Shown in pieces: positions 43,365 through 51,157 of a DNA stretch of 64,000 bases. The notes beneath the pieces are model-generated. The model worked only from the letters and a program-made list of their open reading frames with translations. It was not told the DNA's origin and did no database searches. Source of the DNA: Paenibacillus sp. UNC451MF (GTDB taxonomy: Bacteria; Bacillota; Bacilli; Paenibacillales; NBRC-103111); the NCBI RefSeq assembly GCF_000686845.1, contig NZ_JMLS01000032.1:1-64000 (forward strand), given 5' to 3'. The position numbers and the translations under genes were made by a program. Positions within the stretch are counted from its first letter, which is position 1. Every line of letters starts with the position of its first letter.

Positions 43365-44897
43365 ATGACGACGAACCATCCACTGCATAAACAGGAAATG
43401 AGGATGTTGGCGGGTGCGCTGGTATGCGGCATTATCCATTACCTGCTCTTTTACAATAAAGAATGGGGACTATCGTATCCGTTGTTTACCTTATGCTTTT
43501 ACTTATATTTTTATTGGTCAGTAAAAGAGCGTCAGGAGTGGAGGCTCCAAAGCCTCCTGCTTTTGCTGCCGATCGGTCTGCTGTCACTTACGTACGCAAC
43601 CTTTACCAATACACTTTTCATGGTGCTTAATACATTGGTGATTCCGTGTCTTGTTATAGTACACACGACATGGGCGATACGGAGAAAAGATACCCGGCGT
43701 TTCGAATGGGGCATCATTTGGGCTGCTCTTGACCAAATATTCGTGCATAGTATTCGTTATGTTCCTTTGCCGGTACGTTCGGTAGCTCGCGTCCTATCCT
43801 CGAAAATAAAATTGAAGGTTTCTCAGCAAGTTTGGAAGGTGATGGCCGGTGTAGCCGTATCGCTTCCACTCCTGCTGCTGGTTGGCGCACTGCTCGCCTC
43901 GGCAGACACGATGTTTGACCGGACGCTGTCCAAATTACCTACCTTGTTTGCCGATATTCAACTAGGGTCTGTAGTGTTCCAAACAGGATGGATAGTCGTT
44001 ATGACCATAGCGCTGTTCACTTACATTTGGGGGCTGCTGTATCCGAAGCCTAAGAATATCCCTAACGAACAGCTCCCATTGCCCGCTGGAAAAGGGGAGG
44101 AATGGGATCCAGGCTATCCTAAACCGTACTCCAAGCCATTGCGAATCGATGCAACGATCATGACAACAATATTAATTATGCTCAATGCGGTGTACGTATT
44201 GTTTGCCGTGGTGCAGTTTTCCTACTTCTTTGCCGGTGGCTCGGCTGTGCTTCCGGACGGGGTCACGTACGCAGAATATGCGCGACGCGGCTTCGCAGAA
44301 CTGGTTATTGTCACCGTCATCAATTTTACACTGTTGATGATCACCCTTCATACGGTAGATCGTTCCAGCCGTTCGATGGATCGCTTTCTTCGCATACTGC
44401 TAGCCATGCTGATAGGATGCACGGGAGTTATGCTGTGCTCAGCCTTTTTCCGGCTATCCCTGTATGAACTGGCTTACGGTTACACTGTGACAAGGGTGCT
44501 TGTCCACGCCTTCATGCTGTTTCTGGTTCTGCTGTTCGCTATTGCTCTATATAAGCTATGGAACGACCGCTTTCGGCTGCTTCAGCCTTATGCTGTTGCG
44601 GCAATGGCAGCCTATCTCGTGTTAAATTACATCCAGGTGGAAACTGTTGTAGCGTCCAATAATTTGCAGCGATATGAAACGACGGGTAACATCGACGTTG
44701 ACTACTTGGGCTCGCTCAGCTTTGAGGTTGTACCGTATTTGTTGGAGCTCCAACGAAAATACCCTGAACTACAAGAGACGACCGAAGTGCTGCAGGTAAT
44801 GAAAGAACGATTGCAGAACGACGGACAGGACTCCTGGACGGAGTATAATCTATCCAAGCGAAGAGCTATCAAAGTGCTGGGCCTTACCGAATCATGA
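43365..44897 (+). CDS. DUF4173-like polytopic membrane protein
   Basis: About 510 residues with some twelve membrane helices, a soluble loop around residue ~230-260 (PKPKNIPNEQLPLPAGKGEEWDPG), and a C-terminal soluble tail (~res 430-510) starting NNLQRYETTGNIDVDYLGSLSFEVVPYLLELQRKYPELQ. The ASADTMFDR motif, the VLFAVVQFSYFFAGG ... YAEYARRGFAEL stretch and the NLQRY...DVDYL tail are characteristic of the DUF4173/DUF4153 group. Function unknown. ATG 43365 has GGAGG 13 nt upstream; an open frame upstream overlaps the previous gene and lacks a better start. Confidence 0.75.
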   Translation: MTTNHPLHKQEMRMLAGALVCGIIHYLLFYNKEWGLSYPLFTLCFYLYFYWSVKERQEWRLQSLLLLLPIGLLSLTYATFTNTLFMVLNTLVIPCLVIVHTTWAIRRKDTRRFEWGIIWAALDQIFVHSIRYVPLPVRSVARVLSSKIKLKVSQQVWKVMAGVAVSLPLLLLVGALLASADTMFDRTLSKLPTLFADIQLGSVVFQTGWIVVMTIALFTYIWGLLYPKPKNIPNEQLPLPAGKGEEWDPGYPKPYSKPLRIDATIMTTILIMLNAVYVLFAVVQFSYFFAGGSAVLPDGVTYAEYARRGFAELVIVTVINFTLLMITLHTVDRSSRSMDRFLRILLAMLIGCTGVMLCSAFFRLSLYELAYGYTVTRVLVHAFMLFLVLLFAIALYKLWNDRFRLLQPYAVAAMAAYLVLNYIQVETVVASNNLQRYETTGNIDVDYLGSLSFEVVPYLLELQRKYPELQETTEVLQVMKERLQNDGQDSWTEYNLSKRRAIKVLGLTES

Positions 44898-44921
44898 AAG
44901 GGAGGGAGTTGTGGAGCTCGG

Positions 44922-44967
44922 TTGACTTGGGTCCAAGCACATATTATCATTTTAAATAATGATAATA
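44922..44967 (+). promoter_or_regulatory. Promoter with palindromic operator over the -10 box
   Basis: TTGACT (44922-44927), a 17-bp spacer, TATCAT (44945-44950). TATTATCATT (44942-44951) and AATGATAATA (44958-44967) are exact complements with a 6-bp spacer, so the dyad covers the -10 and the start point. This placement fits repression by the adjacent ArsR-like product. Confidence 0.75.
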
Positions 44968-44982
44968 ATGGAGGCAGACACC

Positions 44983-45534
44983 ATGAACCCACAGTCAACA
45001 GGCAAGTCGAAGGCCGATCTGCTGCTGCATCCTGTCCGGATGAAAATAATCCAAGCCTTAGTCGGACGGCAGTTAACGATTCAACAGCTGGGAGAACGGC
45101 TGACGGACATTCCTCAGGCGACTTTGTATCGACACATGAAGATCCTTCAGGATTCGGGCTTGCTGAAGGTCGTTGAAGAGCATCAAATTCGGGGAACGAC
45201 GGAGCGGGTTTTTGCTCTTGCCGAGCAGGGGGCCAGCTTGACGAAGGAAGATTTGCTTCATGCGACCAAAGAGGAGCATATGCAGTATTTCATGCATTTT
45301 ATTGCGATGCTGCTTGGCGATTTCGGAACTTATTTGCAGAGGGATTTCATTGATTTGCAAAAAGACCTCGTCACCTATCGACAGGCCGGTTTTTTTGCAT
45401 CCGATGAAGAGGTGCAGGAGCTGATCCGCAAGCTGGGAGAGGCCATTGCGGAAGTGATGGCTAACAATCCTGCACCGAATCGAACGAAGCGGACGCTGAC
45501 GTCGATTTTATTGCCGGACTCGCCTCACCCGTGA
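44983..45534 (+). CDS. ArsR-like helix-turn-helix transcriptional regulator
   Basis: 183 residues. The N-terminal winged helix is clear: SKADLLLHPVRMKIIQALVGRQLTIQQLGERLTDIPQATLYRHMKILQDSGLLKVVEEHQIRGTTERVFAL. The C-terminal ~100 residues are helical, and no metal-binding Cys motif is seen, so the signal is unknown. ATG 44983 is set by GGAGG 8 nt upstream. The palindrome over its own -10 strongly suggests autorepression. No partner gene follows in the same direction, because a HAD gene converges on it, so other targets must be elsewhere. Confidence 0.8.
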   Translation: MNPQSTGKSKADLLLHPVRMKIIQALVGRQLTIQQLGERLTDIPQATLYRHMKILQDSGLLKVVEEHQIRGTTERVFALAEQGASLTKEDLLHATKEEHMQYFMHFIAMLLGDFGTYLQRDFIDLQKDLVTYRQAGFFASDEEVQELIRKLGEAIAEVMANNPAPNRTKRTLTSILLPDSPHP

Positions 45535-45540
45535 GGCGAG
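45519..45540. terminator. Hairpin shared by two convergent genes
   Basis: CTCGCCTCAC faces GTGAGGCGAG. The stem contains the stop codon of the ArsR-like gene and touches that of the HAD gene. There is no T-run, so efficiency is uncertain. Confidence 0.45.
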
Positions 45541-45541
45541 C

Positions 45542-46288
45542 TCAGCCGGTTGCCGCTTCTTCCGTATAACGACGGATGGCTTCGGGAATTTCCGAGAGAG
45601 AGGACAGAGTAAGGAAAGCACCTTGCGGTTCCGTGTTGATCTCTACGTTGTTGAATGCCCATTCCTGAAGAGCAGGCATGAAGATGGCATGAATACCATT
45701 TTTCAATGCAGGGGTGATGTCCGTACGCAGCGAATTGCCGATCATCCAGGTGACTTTGCGGTCGAGCTGGTTATTAAGAATGATCGATTCCAAATATTCA
45801 GCTGTTTTGTGCCGGGTAATATGAATCCGGTCAGCGAAAAATCGCTCTAACCCTGCTTCCGTCACTTTGCGCATTTGAACCTGCGGTTCTCCGCCAGTGT
45901 ACAGATGGAGCTCGTGTCCTTCCTCCGTTAGCTTGGTTAACGTTTCATACATGAAAGGGTAGGGCTCTATGTCATGCCCGTATACGGAACGGCCCAGCTC
46001 CATCAGCTGCAGGAGCTCTTCCTCGCTCTTCAATCTTCCCGTCAAGTCAGAGTAGAACTCATAGGTATCAATAAACGACTGGGGAAAGTGATCGGGTGCG
46101 AAACCGGATTGTTCTACACGCTGCAGATCGATGTCAGCCTGTTTCTTTTTGATTTCATCCATTGGGATGTGGTACGTATGGAACCACATTTCCATTAAAT
46201 CGGCAAACTGCTCGACCACCAGGTCGAAAAACTTGTTGCAGTAAAGCAGTGTATCATCCATATCGAAAAGGATCGTTTGTTTGTTCAT
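45542..46288 (-). CDS. HAD-superfamily hydrolase
   Basis: 248 residues. Motif I ILFDMDDTLLY holds the nucleophile Asp and the acid/base Asp. A helical C1 cap follows (~res 15-110). Motif II is LHLYTGGEPQVQMRKV, with Thr in place of Ser/Thr. Motif III/IV is VTWMIGNSLRTDITPALKNGIHAIFMP, with the metal-binding Asp. It resembles YjjG/phosphoglycolate-phosphatase-like HADs that dephosphorylate small metabolites; the substrate cannot be told. GGAGA lies 6 nt before the ATG. Confidence 0.85.
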   Translation of the reverse strand: MNKQTILFDMDDTLLYCNKFFDLVVEQFADLMEMWFHTYHIPMDEIKKKQADIDLQRVEQSGFAPDHFPQSFIDTYEFYSDLTGRLKSEEELLQLMELGRSVYGHDIEPYPFMYETLTKLTEEGHELHLYTGGEPQVQMRKVTEAGLERFFADRIHITRHKTAEYLESIILNNQLDRKVTWMIGNSLRTDITPALKNGIHAIFMPALQEWAFNNVEINTEPQGAFLTLSSLSEIPEAIRRYTEEAATG

Positions 46289-46401
46289 AGAAGGTCTCCA
46301 TTTTCCGCGTCAATAAATAAGGTCATTTGAGGTTCAATCCGTTGAAGGCTTGAGCCCCGCGGCATCCGTTCAATAATCAGCTCAGCCGCTAGTATGCTCC
46401 A

Positions 46402-46794
46402 TTATACCACGGCACATGGGAAAATCCTATCATCCGTTCCTTCGATCATATGGCTGTTTCCTTGAAAGACAGCACCCTTTTCGATGATTAAAGAACCGGC
46501 CTGCACGGTTCCGAATAGCTTTCCGGTTGCCGTAATTCTGACAACTCCATCCGCTTTCACGGTTCCTTCCATTCTTCCCGCTATGGTAACATCCTTAGCT
46601 GTGATTTCAGAACGTACGATACCCTTTTCCCCGATGACAACCTCACCGGAAATTCGTAAATCCCCCACGACCTCGCCTTCAATACGTATATCAGCCTCCG
46701 AGGTACAGCTACCTTCCCATAATGTTCCTTCTCCGATTAAAGTATCGGTTCCCGCAGAACGACGCTGCGGCTTTGCTTTGTTCAGCATGGCCAT
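46402..46794 (-). CDS. Bactofilin
   Basis: 130 residues. The central ~100 residues are the right-handed beta-helix of bactofilins: TLIGEGTLWEGSCTSEADIRIEGEVVGDLRISGEVVIGEKG, VRSEITAKDVTIAGRMEGTVKA, and TATGKLFGTVQAGSLIIEKGAVFQG. Bactofilins polymerise without nucleotides into membrane-linked filaments that place cell-wall enzymes. It lies 32 bp downstream of an M23 peptidase gene on the same strand, the classical bactofilin-peptidase pairing. AAGGAGG lies 10 nt before ATG 46794. Confidence 0.9.
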   Translation of the reverse strand: MAMLNKAKPQRRSAGTDTLIGEGTLWEGSCTSEADIRIEGEVVGDLRISGEVVIGEKGIVRSEITAKDVTIAGRMEGTVKADGVVRITATGKLFGTVQAGSLIIEKGAVFQGNSHMIEGTDDRIFPCAVV

Positions 46795-46826
46795 CAGATA
46801 AACTCCTCCTTGGTATAGTGAAAATT

Positions 46827-47807
46827 TTATAAATCAGGCAGAAACGGCTTAGGATCGGTGCTTTTGCCGTTTTGCAATATTTCGTAATGCAAGTGAGGTC
46901 CTGTGCTTCGGCCGGTAGAACCGAGCTTCCCAATCTGCTGTCCTCTTTCCACTGCATCTCCCTGCTGCACAAGCGATTCGTTCAAATGCATGTACCAGGT
47001 TCGAAGCCCGCCTCCATGCTCCAGTACGATATGATGTCCGTGAAACTTGTCAAAGCCTACGGTTATCGCAGTGCCCTTGGCGGCGGCGAGCACAGGGTCA
47101 TTCATTTTGCCGGCGATATCGATGCCGCGGTGAAAGCTCAGCTTAGTCGTTATAGGATCCTTGCGGTACCCGAACGGGGAAGTCACGGTGCGTGAGCTGG
47201 TAGGCCAAAGACCCGGTGTTCGCAAGGCGAGCTCCCGTTTCTCCAGCAGCGTCTGCTTAGATTGGACCCATTGGTTTTGCAGCTCGGTCAATTCCTGCTG
47301 TAGAGAGGAATAACTCTCATGGGTTTGCTTCACGAGCACTCGCATCTGTTGGGTCGTTACGGGATGGGCCGGTCCTCCCATACCGCCTTCAGCTAGGGGG
47401 GCCACCGTTTCCTTGGCAGATCCCATAGAGAGAGTATTGTTCGCAGGGGTGAGCTTCTTCAGCTCATTTTCTAACTGCTTCATTTCCTCTACTTTCGTGC
47501 GTACTTCAACTGCTTGCTTGGAAAGCTGGAAAATTTCATTTTGCAGCTGCTCGATCGTTTTGTTTTTACTCGTTAAATCCTGCTCCAAACGGCTCCTATG
47601 CGCCTGCTGCTTGGACTCCGTCATTTGGGTAGCAACTACGGTATGAAAATGAATGACATACACGTACACGGCGGTTCCCGTTAGTAGGAGTACAGCAAGC
47701 AAAGCGGCGTATACGACCGCTCGGGAAATTTTTACTCGCATAACACTTTCATTCGCCTCCGGAATGATGACGAACGTCAGCTTGTTTTGAAACCACTTGA
47801 ACCTCAT
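46827..47807 (-). CDS. Membrane-anchored M23 peptidase (LytM domain)
   Basis: 326 residues. Residues ~28-50 are a transmembrane anchor (AVVYAALLAVLLLTGTAVYVYVI). Residues ~60-130 are a coiled coil (EQDLTSKNKTIEQLQNEIFQLSKQAVEVRTKVEEMKQLENEL). The M23 domain occupies the last ~120 residues, with metal ligands in SFHRGIDIAG (HxxxD) and GPHLHYEIL (HxH). It should cleave peptidoglycan peptides or act as an activator. The bactofilin gene follows directly, suggesting that filaments position this enzyme. ATG 47807 has AAAGGAG 5 nt upstream. Confidence 0.9.
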   Translation of the reverse strand: MRFKWFQNKLTFVIIPEANESVMRVKISRAVVYAALLAVLLLTGTAVYVYVIHFHTVVATQMTESKQQAHRSRLEQDLTSKNKTIEQLQNEIFQLSKQAVEVRTKVEEMKQLENELKKLTPANNTLSMGSAKETVAPLAEGGMGGPAHPVTTQQMRVLVKQTHESYSSLQQELTELQNQWVQSKQTLLEKRELALRTPGLWPTSSRTVTSPFGYRKDPITTKLSFHRGIDIAGKMNDPVLAAAKGTAITVGFDKFHGHHIVLEHGGGLRTWYMHLNESLVQQGDAVERGQQIGKLGSTGRSTGPHLHYEILQNGKSTDPKPFLPDL

Positions 47808-47886
47808 GGTAACTCCTTTCGGTATGTTGCGAATCCCAGTGGCATACATTGGTAGAAACTATGCAACCATCGAGGAGGAATTCGCT

Positions 47887-48279
47887 TTGTCCTTTTTGAA
47901 AACGAGCCGGATGAATCTTATGGATCGTCTTAGCCTGCATCTGAAATCCGATGTTGCTCTTCAGGCCGAAGGCTACTTCGGAGATCCAGGCGTACTGCAA
48001 AAAGTAGGCAAACGATTTATTCGAGTGAACGGACAGCATTATGTGCCGCCGACCCTTCAGGAAATTGTTCTGCTGAATACCAATGGCAAGACTCCATCAC
48101 GTATTCAAGGAGAATCCGTCACGATCCTTACGACTTACGGAGGGAGCTTTAAGGCTGTTTTAGTCCGCAATGGAACGGATTTTATCGAGATTCTCGTATC
48201 CAGAGAAGACGAGGAGGAGGACCTCAGCATCCTCATTCCTATGAACAAAGTGATCGGAATTGATACAACAGAACGCTGA
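47887..48279 (+). CDS. Uncharacterised small soluble protein
   Basis: About 130 residues starting at TTG 47887, chosen because GAGGAGG lies 8 nt upstream; the frame is open further back but without a ribosome binding site and into the M23 promoter region. The C-terminal ~50 residues (GESVTILTTYGGSFKAVLVRNGTDFIEILVSREDEEEDLSILIPMNKVIGID) alternate like a small Sm-type beta barrel, somewhat like DUF2642 spore proteins. That resemblance is weak. It is divergent from the M23-bactofilin operon and convergent with the germinant receptor operon. Confidence 0.6.
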   Translation: MSFLKTSRMNLMDRLSLHLKSDVALQAEGYFGDPGVLQKVGKRFIRVNGQHYVPPTLQEIVLLNTNGKTPSRIQGESVTILTTYGGSFKAVLVRNGTDFIEILVSREDEEEDLSILIPMNKVIGIDTTER

Positions 48280-48290
48280 ACCGCCCTCCT

Positions 48291-49721
48291 TTAAGTCCGC
48301 TGCTGTCTTGCTTGGACCAGTTCCATATAAGAGCTGATCACGGCCAGGATCATCGACAGCCCATAGACGATACCGCAACCGATACCAATAGCTGCATAAT
48401 ACTCGCTTCCCCACAGACCAAGCCCTACGGAAATCAAGCTAATCAACAGTAGAATGTTGCTCAACCGTGACCATAAATGGTACGAGGGACCATGGGATCC
48501 TTTCGATGGGCGGTTGCCCGGACTAGGTGCTTGTTGCCTGCCATCATTGTTAGAGGCGTTATTATCAGGTGGGTCCGAGCCCCCGTTGCCCTGATTGGCT
48601 GGCGACGGTTGTCTTGAGGCGCCGTTTTGACCCGTGTTGGGGATCGGGAACCTCCGCGCAAAAATGAGCAGCAGCAAGAGCATCAATGGCTGGTATGCTA
48701 GAGTGATGACCGAAGAGCTGTAATTTCCGAAGCTGAACACCTCGGTTGTATTTTTAAAAGCCAGTAGGGCTGTTAACAATACAAAAAAGCCGATCGGCGT
48801 ATTGATGGTACTGTAATCTCTTTGCTTCACAAAACTCGCGATACCTGTCAGGAGAGCGAGGTAGATAAGAATATCCTTGCAGAACAGAATCGGCGCCCAA
48901 ATACTTAGAATCAGCAGGTCCATCCGATCCAGAAAGTCGGTAATATGTATTTGCTGGACCAAATTATAGTTCGGATAAATAAGATTTCCCGTTATGACAG
49001 GACCGAACACCAGCACTTCCATCAGCAGGAAAATGCCAAGAAGCAGCGATGACAAAATAGCACCATGACGGAGTGCCGACCGTACCTGTTTGATTTGACT
49101 TATCGTATGAAGGAACGCACCTGCAATGAAAATATCCCCGTACCAACCAAGCGACAGCATGTTGCCGTAGAATACTTTAATCGTATCACCCGCCAGTATG
49201 GGTTCGATCAACGATTTGTCCAATTCATTGGACAGCATTAAAGGCATAAGCAATATCGTTAAGGCAAAGTTGGGAAAGAAAATGTCGTTTACCCGCGCTA
49301 TGACTTCGATACTTGTCCGACCGAAGTACATGATGAGCAGGACGAGGATGAACAAGACAATTTCTTCCGGTGTATTGGGTAGAAGAATCGTTCCCATGAA
49401 TTTACAGAACGACCGAACGTCACGAATCAACATCAGCCAGAAGTGAAAGATGATAATCAGGTTAAAGAGCAGGCCGATGGCTTTCCCCATAATGATTTTG
49501 TTGATTTCAAAAATGTTTTTGCCGGGAAAACGCTGTGAGAGCTTGTAAAAAACGTACGCGACGATGGCCACATATAGGGTCGGTACAATATAAGTGAACC
49601 AGGCATCCATGCGTGCGACTCGCACGAGATCATGCTGAATGCTGACAAGTCCTCCACCGGTTAGCAGCGAAGCGATAAGCCAAGCCATTTGCCGGTAGTT
49701 AATAATCTGCTTTGAATCCAT
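48291..49721 (-). CDS. Germinant receptor B subunit (GerAB/GerKB permease) with C-terminal extension
   Basis: 476 residues. Residues 1-358 are the ten-helix APC-type spore permease that binds the germinant (INYRQMAWLIASLLTGGGLVSIQHD ... NIFEINKIIMGKAIG). Unlike the usual ~360-370-residue B subunits, a disordered Gly/Asn/Pro/Ser linker (~360-415) follows, then two further hydrophobic segments (ILLLISLISVGLGLWG, YYAAIGIGCGIVYGLSMILAVIS) and a short tail. It is the last gene of the receptor operon, 33 bp after the D subunit. AGGTGAAGG precedes the ATG. Confidence 0.9.
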   Translation of the reverse strand: MDSKQIINYRQMAWLIASLLTGGGLVSIQHDLVRVARMDAWFTYIVPTLYVAIVAYVFYKLSQRFPGKNIFEINKIIMGKAIGLLFNLIIIFHFWLMLIRDVRSFCKFMGTILLPNTPEEIVLFILVLLIMYFGRTSIEVIARVNDIFFPNFALTILLMPLMLSNELDKSLIEPILAGDTIKVFYGNMLSLGWYGDIFIAGAFLHTISQIKQVRSALRHGAILSSLLLGIFLLMEVLVFGPVITGNLIYPNYNLVQQIHITDFLDRMDLLILSIWAPILFCKDILIYLALLTGIASFVKQRDYSTINTPIGFFVLLTALLAFKNTTEVFSFGNYSSSVITLAYQPLMLLLLLIFARRFPIPNTGQNGASRQPSPANQGNGGSDPPDNNASNNDGRQQAPSPGNRPSKGSHGPSYHLWSRLSNILLLISLISVGLGLWGSEYYAAIGIGCGIVYGLSMILAVISSYMELVQARQQRT

Positions 49722-49754
49722 TCCTTCACCTGCTTTGGTTTCATAAGTAATGAT

Positions 49755-49985
49755 TCATCGTTGTACTATTGAATACACCCAAGGTGATACTTTATGGATG
49801 AAAAATCCTGTTGGCATGGGAATCTTTATTCCCATTAACGTAGACAAGTAAATGGCAAAGGTGACTGCAAAAATGCAGTAATACAATCCGCGAAGCGGTT
49901 TTTTTTGGCTTCTCAGCTTGCGAAGATCAAATAGGAAGGTAATCACCATGATGATAAGCAGGAAGACCATGAAAATTGAATTCAT
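49755..49985 (-). CDS. Germinant receptor D-type small subunit
   Basis: 76 residues with two membrane helices (MNSIFMVFLLIIMVITFLFD and GLYYCIFAVTFAIYLSTLMGI) separated by a basic loop. It matches the small D proteins found in many GerA-family operons, which modulate receptor activity. It overlaps the C subunit gene by 4 bp (ATGA), so translation is coupled, and it precedes the B subunit gene. Confidence 0.75.
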   Translation of the reverse strand: MNSIFMVFLLIIMVITFLFDLRKLRSQKKPLRGLYYCIFAVTFAIYLSTLMGIKIPMPTGFFIHKVSPWVYSIVQR

Positions 49986-51157
49986 TTATCGTCACTCTCC
50001 TTCGTCACGTTTTGGTAGATTAACCCGGTCTCGATAAGCTTGCTGTTGATGGTAATGCTGAACTCGGCATCCTTCATAGCTTGCGGCCATTCCTTCGCAT
50101 ACTCCTTCTTCCAAGCATCAGGGAAGCTTCTCCATACGTAGGTGCCGAACTGAGCGGAATCCACCCGATTTTTTTTGCATTTCTCAATGACTTTGTTCAT
50201 TGCATTCTTCATATATTCGTTCAGTAATTTTTCTATTTTCTCCACATTGTGGGGCTCACTGAGGTCAAGTTGCTTCTCGTCCTCTTGAAGAACGGCTTTA
50301 GCCTCTGTTTGAATATTGAAATGAAGCTTCTGGTTTTGGATGGAAGGGCGAATTTTCGTGCTAATCTCATGTACACGCAACCCAACCCCTCCTTGTTCGG
50401 GCCCGTTCGATATGGAAACCATCGTCTTGATCGACTCGTTCCGGAGCCAGGAGAAGCCTTGCGATTCTTCGTCTTCCAATGTGCCAATCATTTTATCTCC
50501 CCGGAATTGGGCGTAGCCGCGAACCTCAATTTCTTTGGACTTTTTTTCGCCTTTTTCAGAGTCTTTAGTCACCATATAGACCATAACGGGATCGCTGCCG
50601 GGAGCATTTAAGGCTACACCGACATCTTTCATGTTCAAGCTAATGACACTACCGGCTTTGGCCAACTCCCGTATCACCTCGGAAGGAAAGCGCTCGAATT
50701 TGGGGGTGGCCTGCAGCAGATCGTACGCTTTGCCTTTGGTGGCGATAAGATAGGAGGACATCCGATTCTCCGAGTTACGCGGGGACGAATCGAAAAAATC
50801 CCGAATGCCCTTCTTAGCTATTTCCTCACTGATGATCAGCGTTCTGCGATGGCCGAAAAACATGCGGCGCGACATTCTTTCCTGCAGCTTGGCTTGGGCA
50901 TCCCGGAATGTGTTGCCTGCTTCAGAGTCTAGGTAATAGCTCTTCTCACCGCCTGTACCGCCACCGCCCCCCGTAGCTCCACCCATTTGCCCTGGAAGAG
51001 GAACCATGACTGTAATCCGGATCTTACCGTCTGGATCAAGATCAATAGCGGACGATACGACAAAAGCCACGTCATTGATTTCTGTTCTATCCCAGCACCC
51101 CGGAAGCAGGAGCAGTGAGAGAATCAGAAAAAGGTAGAGAACGCAATGCCTTCTCAT
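49982..51157 (-). CDS. Germinant receptor C subunit (GerAC/GerKC lipoprotein)
   Basis: 391 residues. A lipoprotein signal peptide ends in LLLLPGC (Cys21), followed by the invariant WDRTEINDVAFVVSSAIDLD of Ger(x)C proteins. The three-domain body includes RRMFFGHRRTLIISEEIAKKGI, FERFPSEVIRELAKAGS and a C-terminal helix-strand pattern. An odd Gly-rich insert (~res 57-72, GGATGGGGGTGG) sits in the first domain. It is lipid-anchored in the inner spore membrane. The ATG shares one base with the A-subunit stop codon. Confidence 0.95.
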   Translation of the reverse strand: MRRHCVLYLFLILSLLLLPGCWDRTEINDVAFVVSSAIDLDPDGKIRITVMVPLPGQMGGATGGGGGTGGEKSYYLDSEAGNTFRDAQAKLQERMSRRMFFGHRRTLIISEEIAKKGIRDFFDSSPRNSENRMSSYLIATKGKAYDLLQATPKFERFPSEVIRELAKAGSVISLNMKDVGVALNAPGSDPVMVYMVTKDSEKGEKKSKEIEVRGYAQFRGDKMIGTLEDEESQGFSWLRNESIKTMVSISNGPEQGGVGLRVHEISTKIRPSIQNQKLHFNIQTEAKAVLQEDEKQLDLSEPHNVEKIEKLLNEYMKNAMNKVIEKCKKNRVDSAQFGTYVWRSFPDAWKKEYAKEWPQAMKDAEFSITINSKLIETGLIYQNVTKESDDK

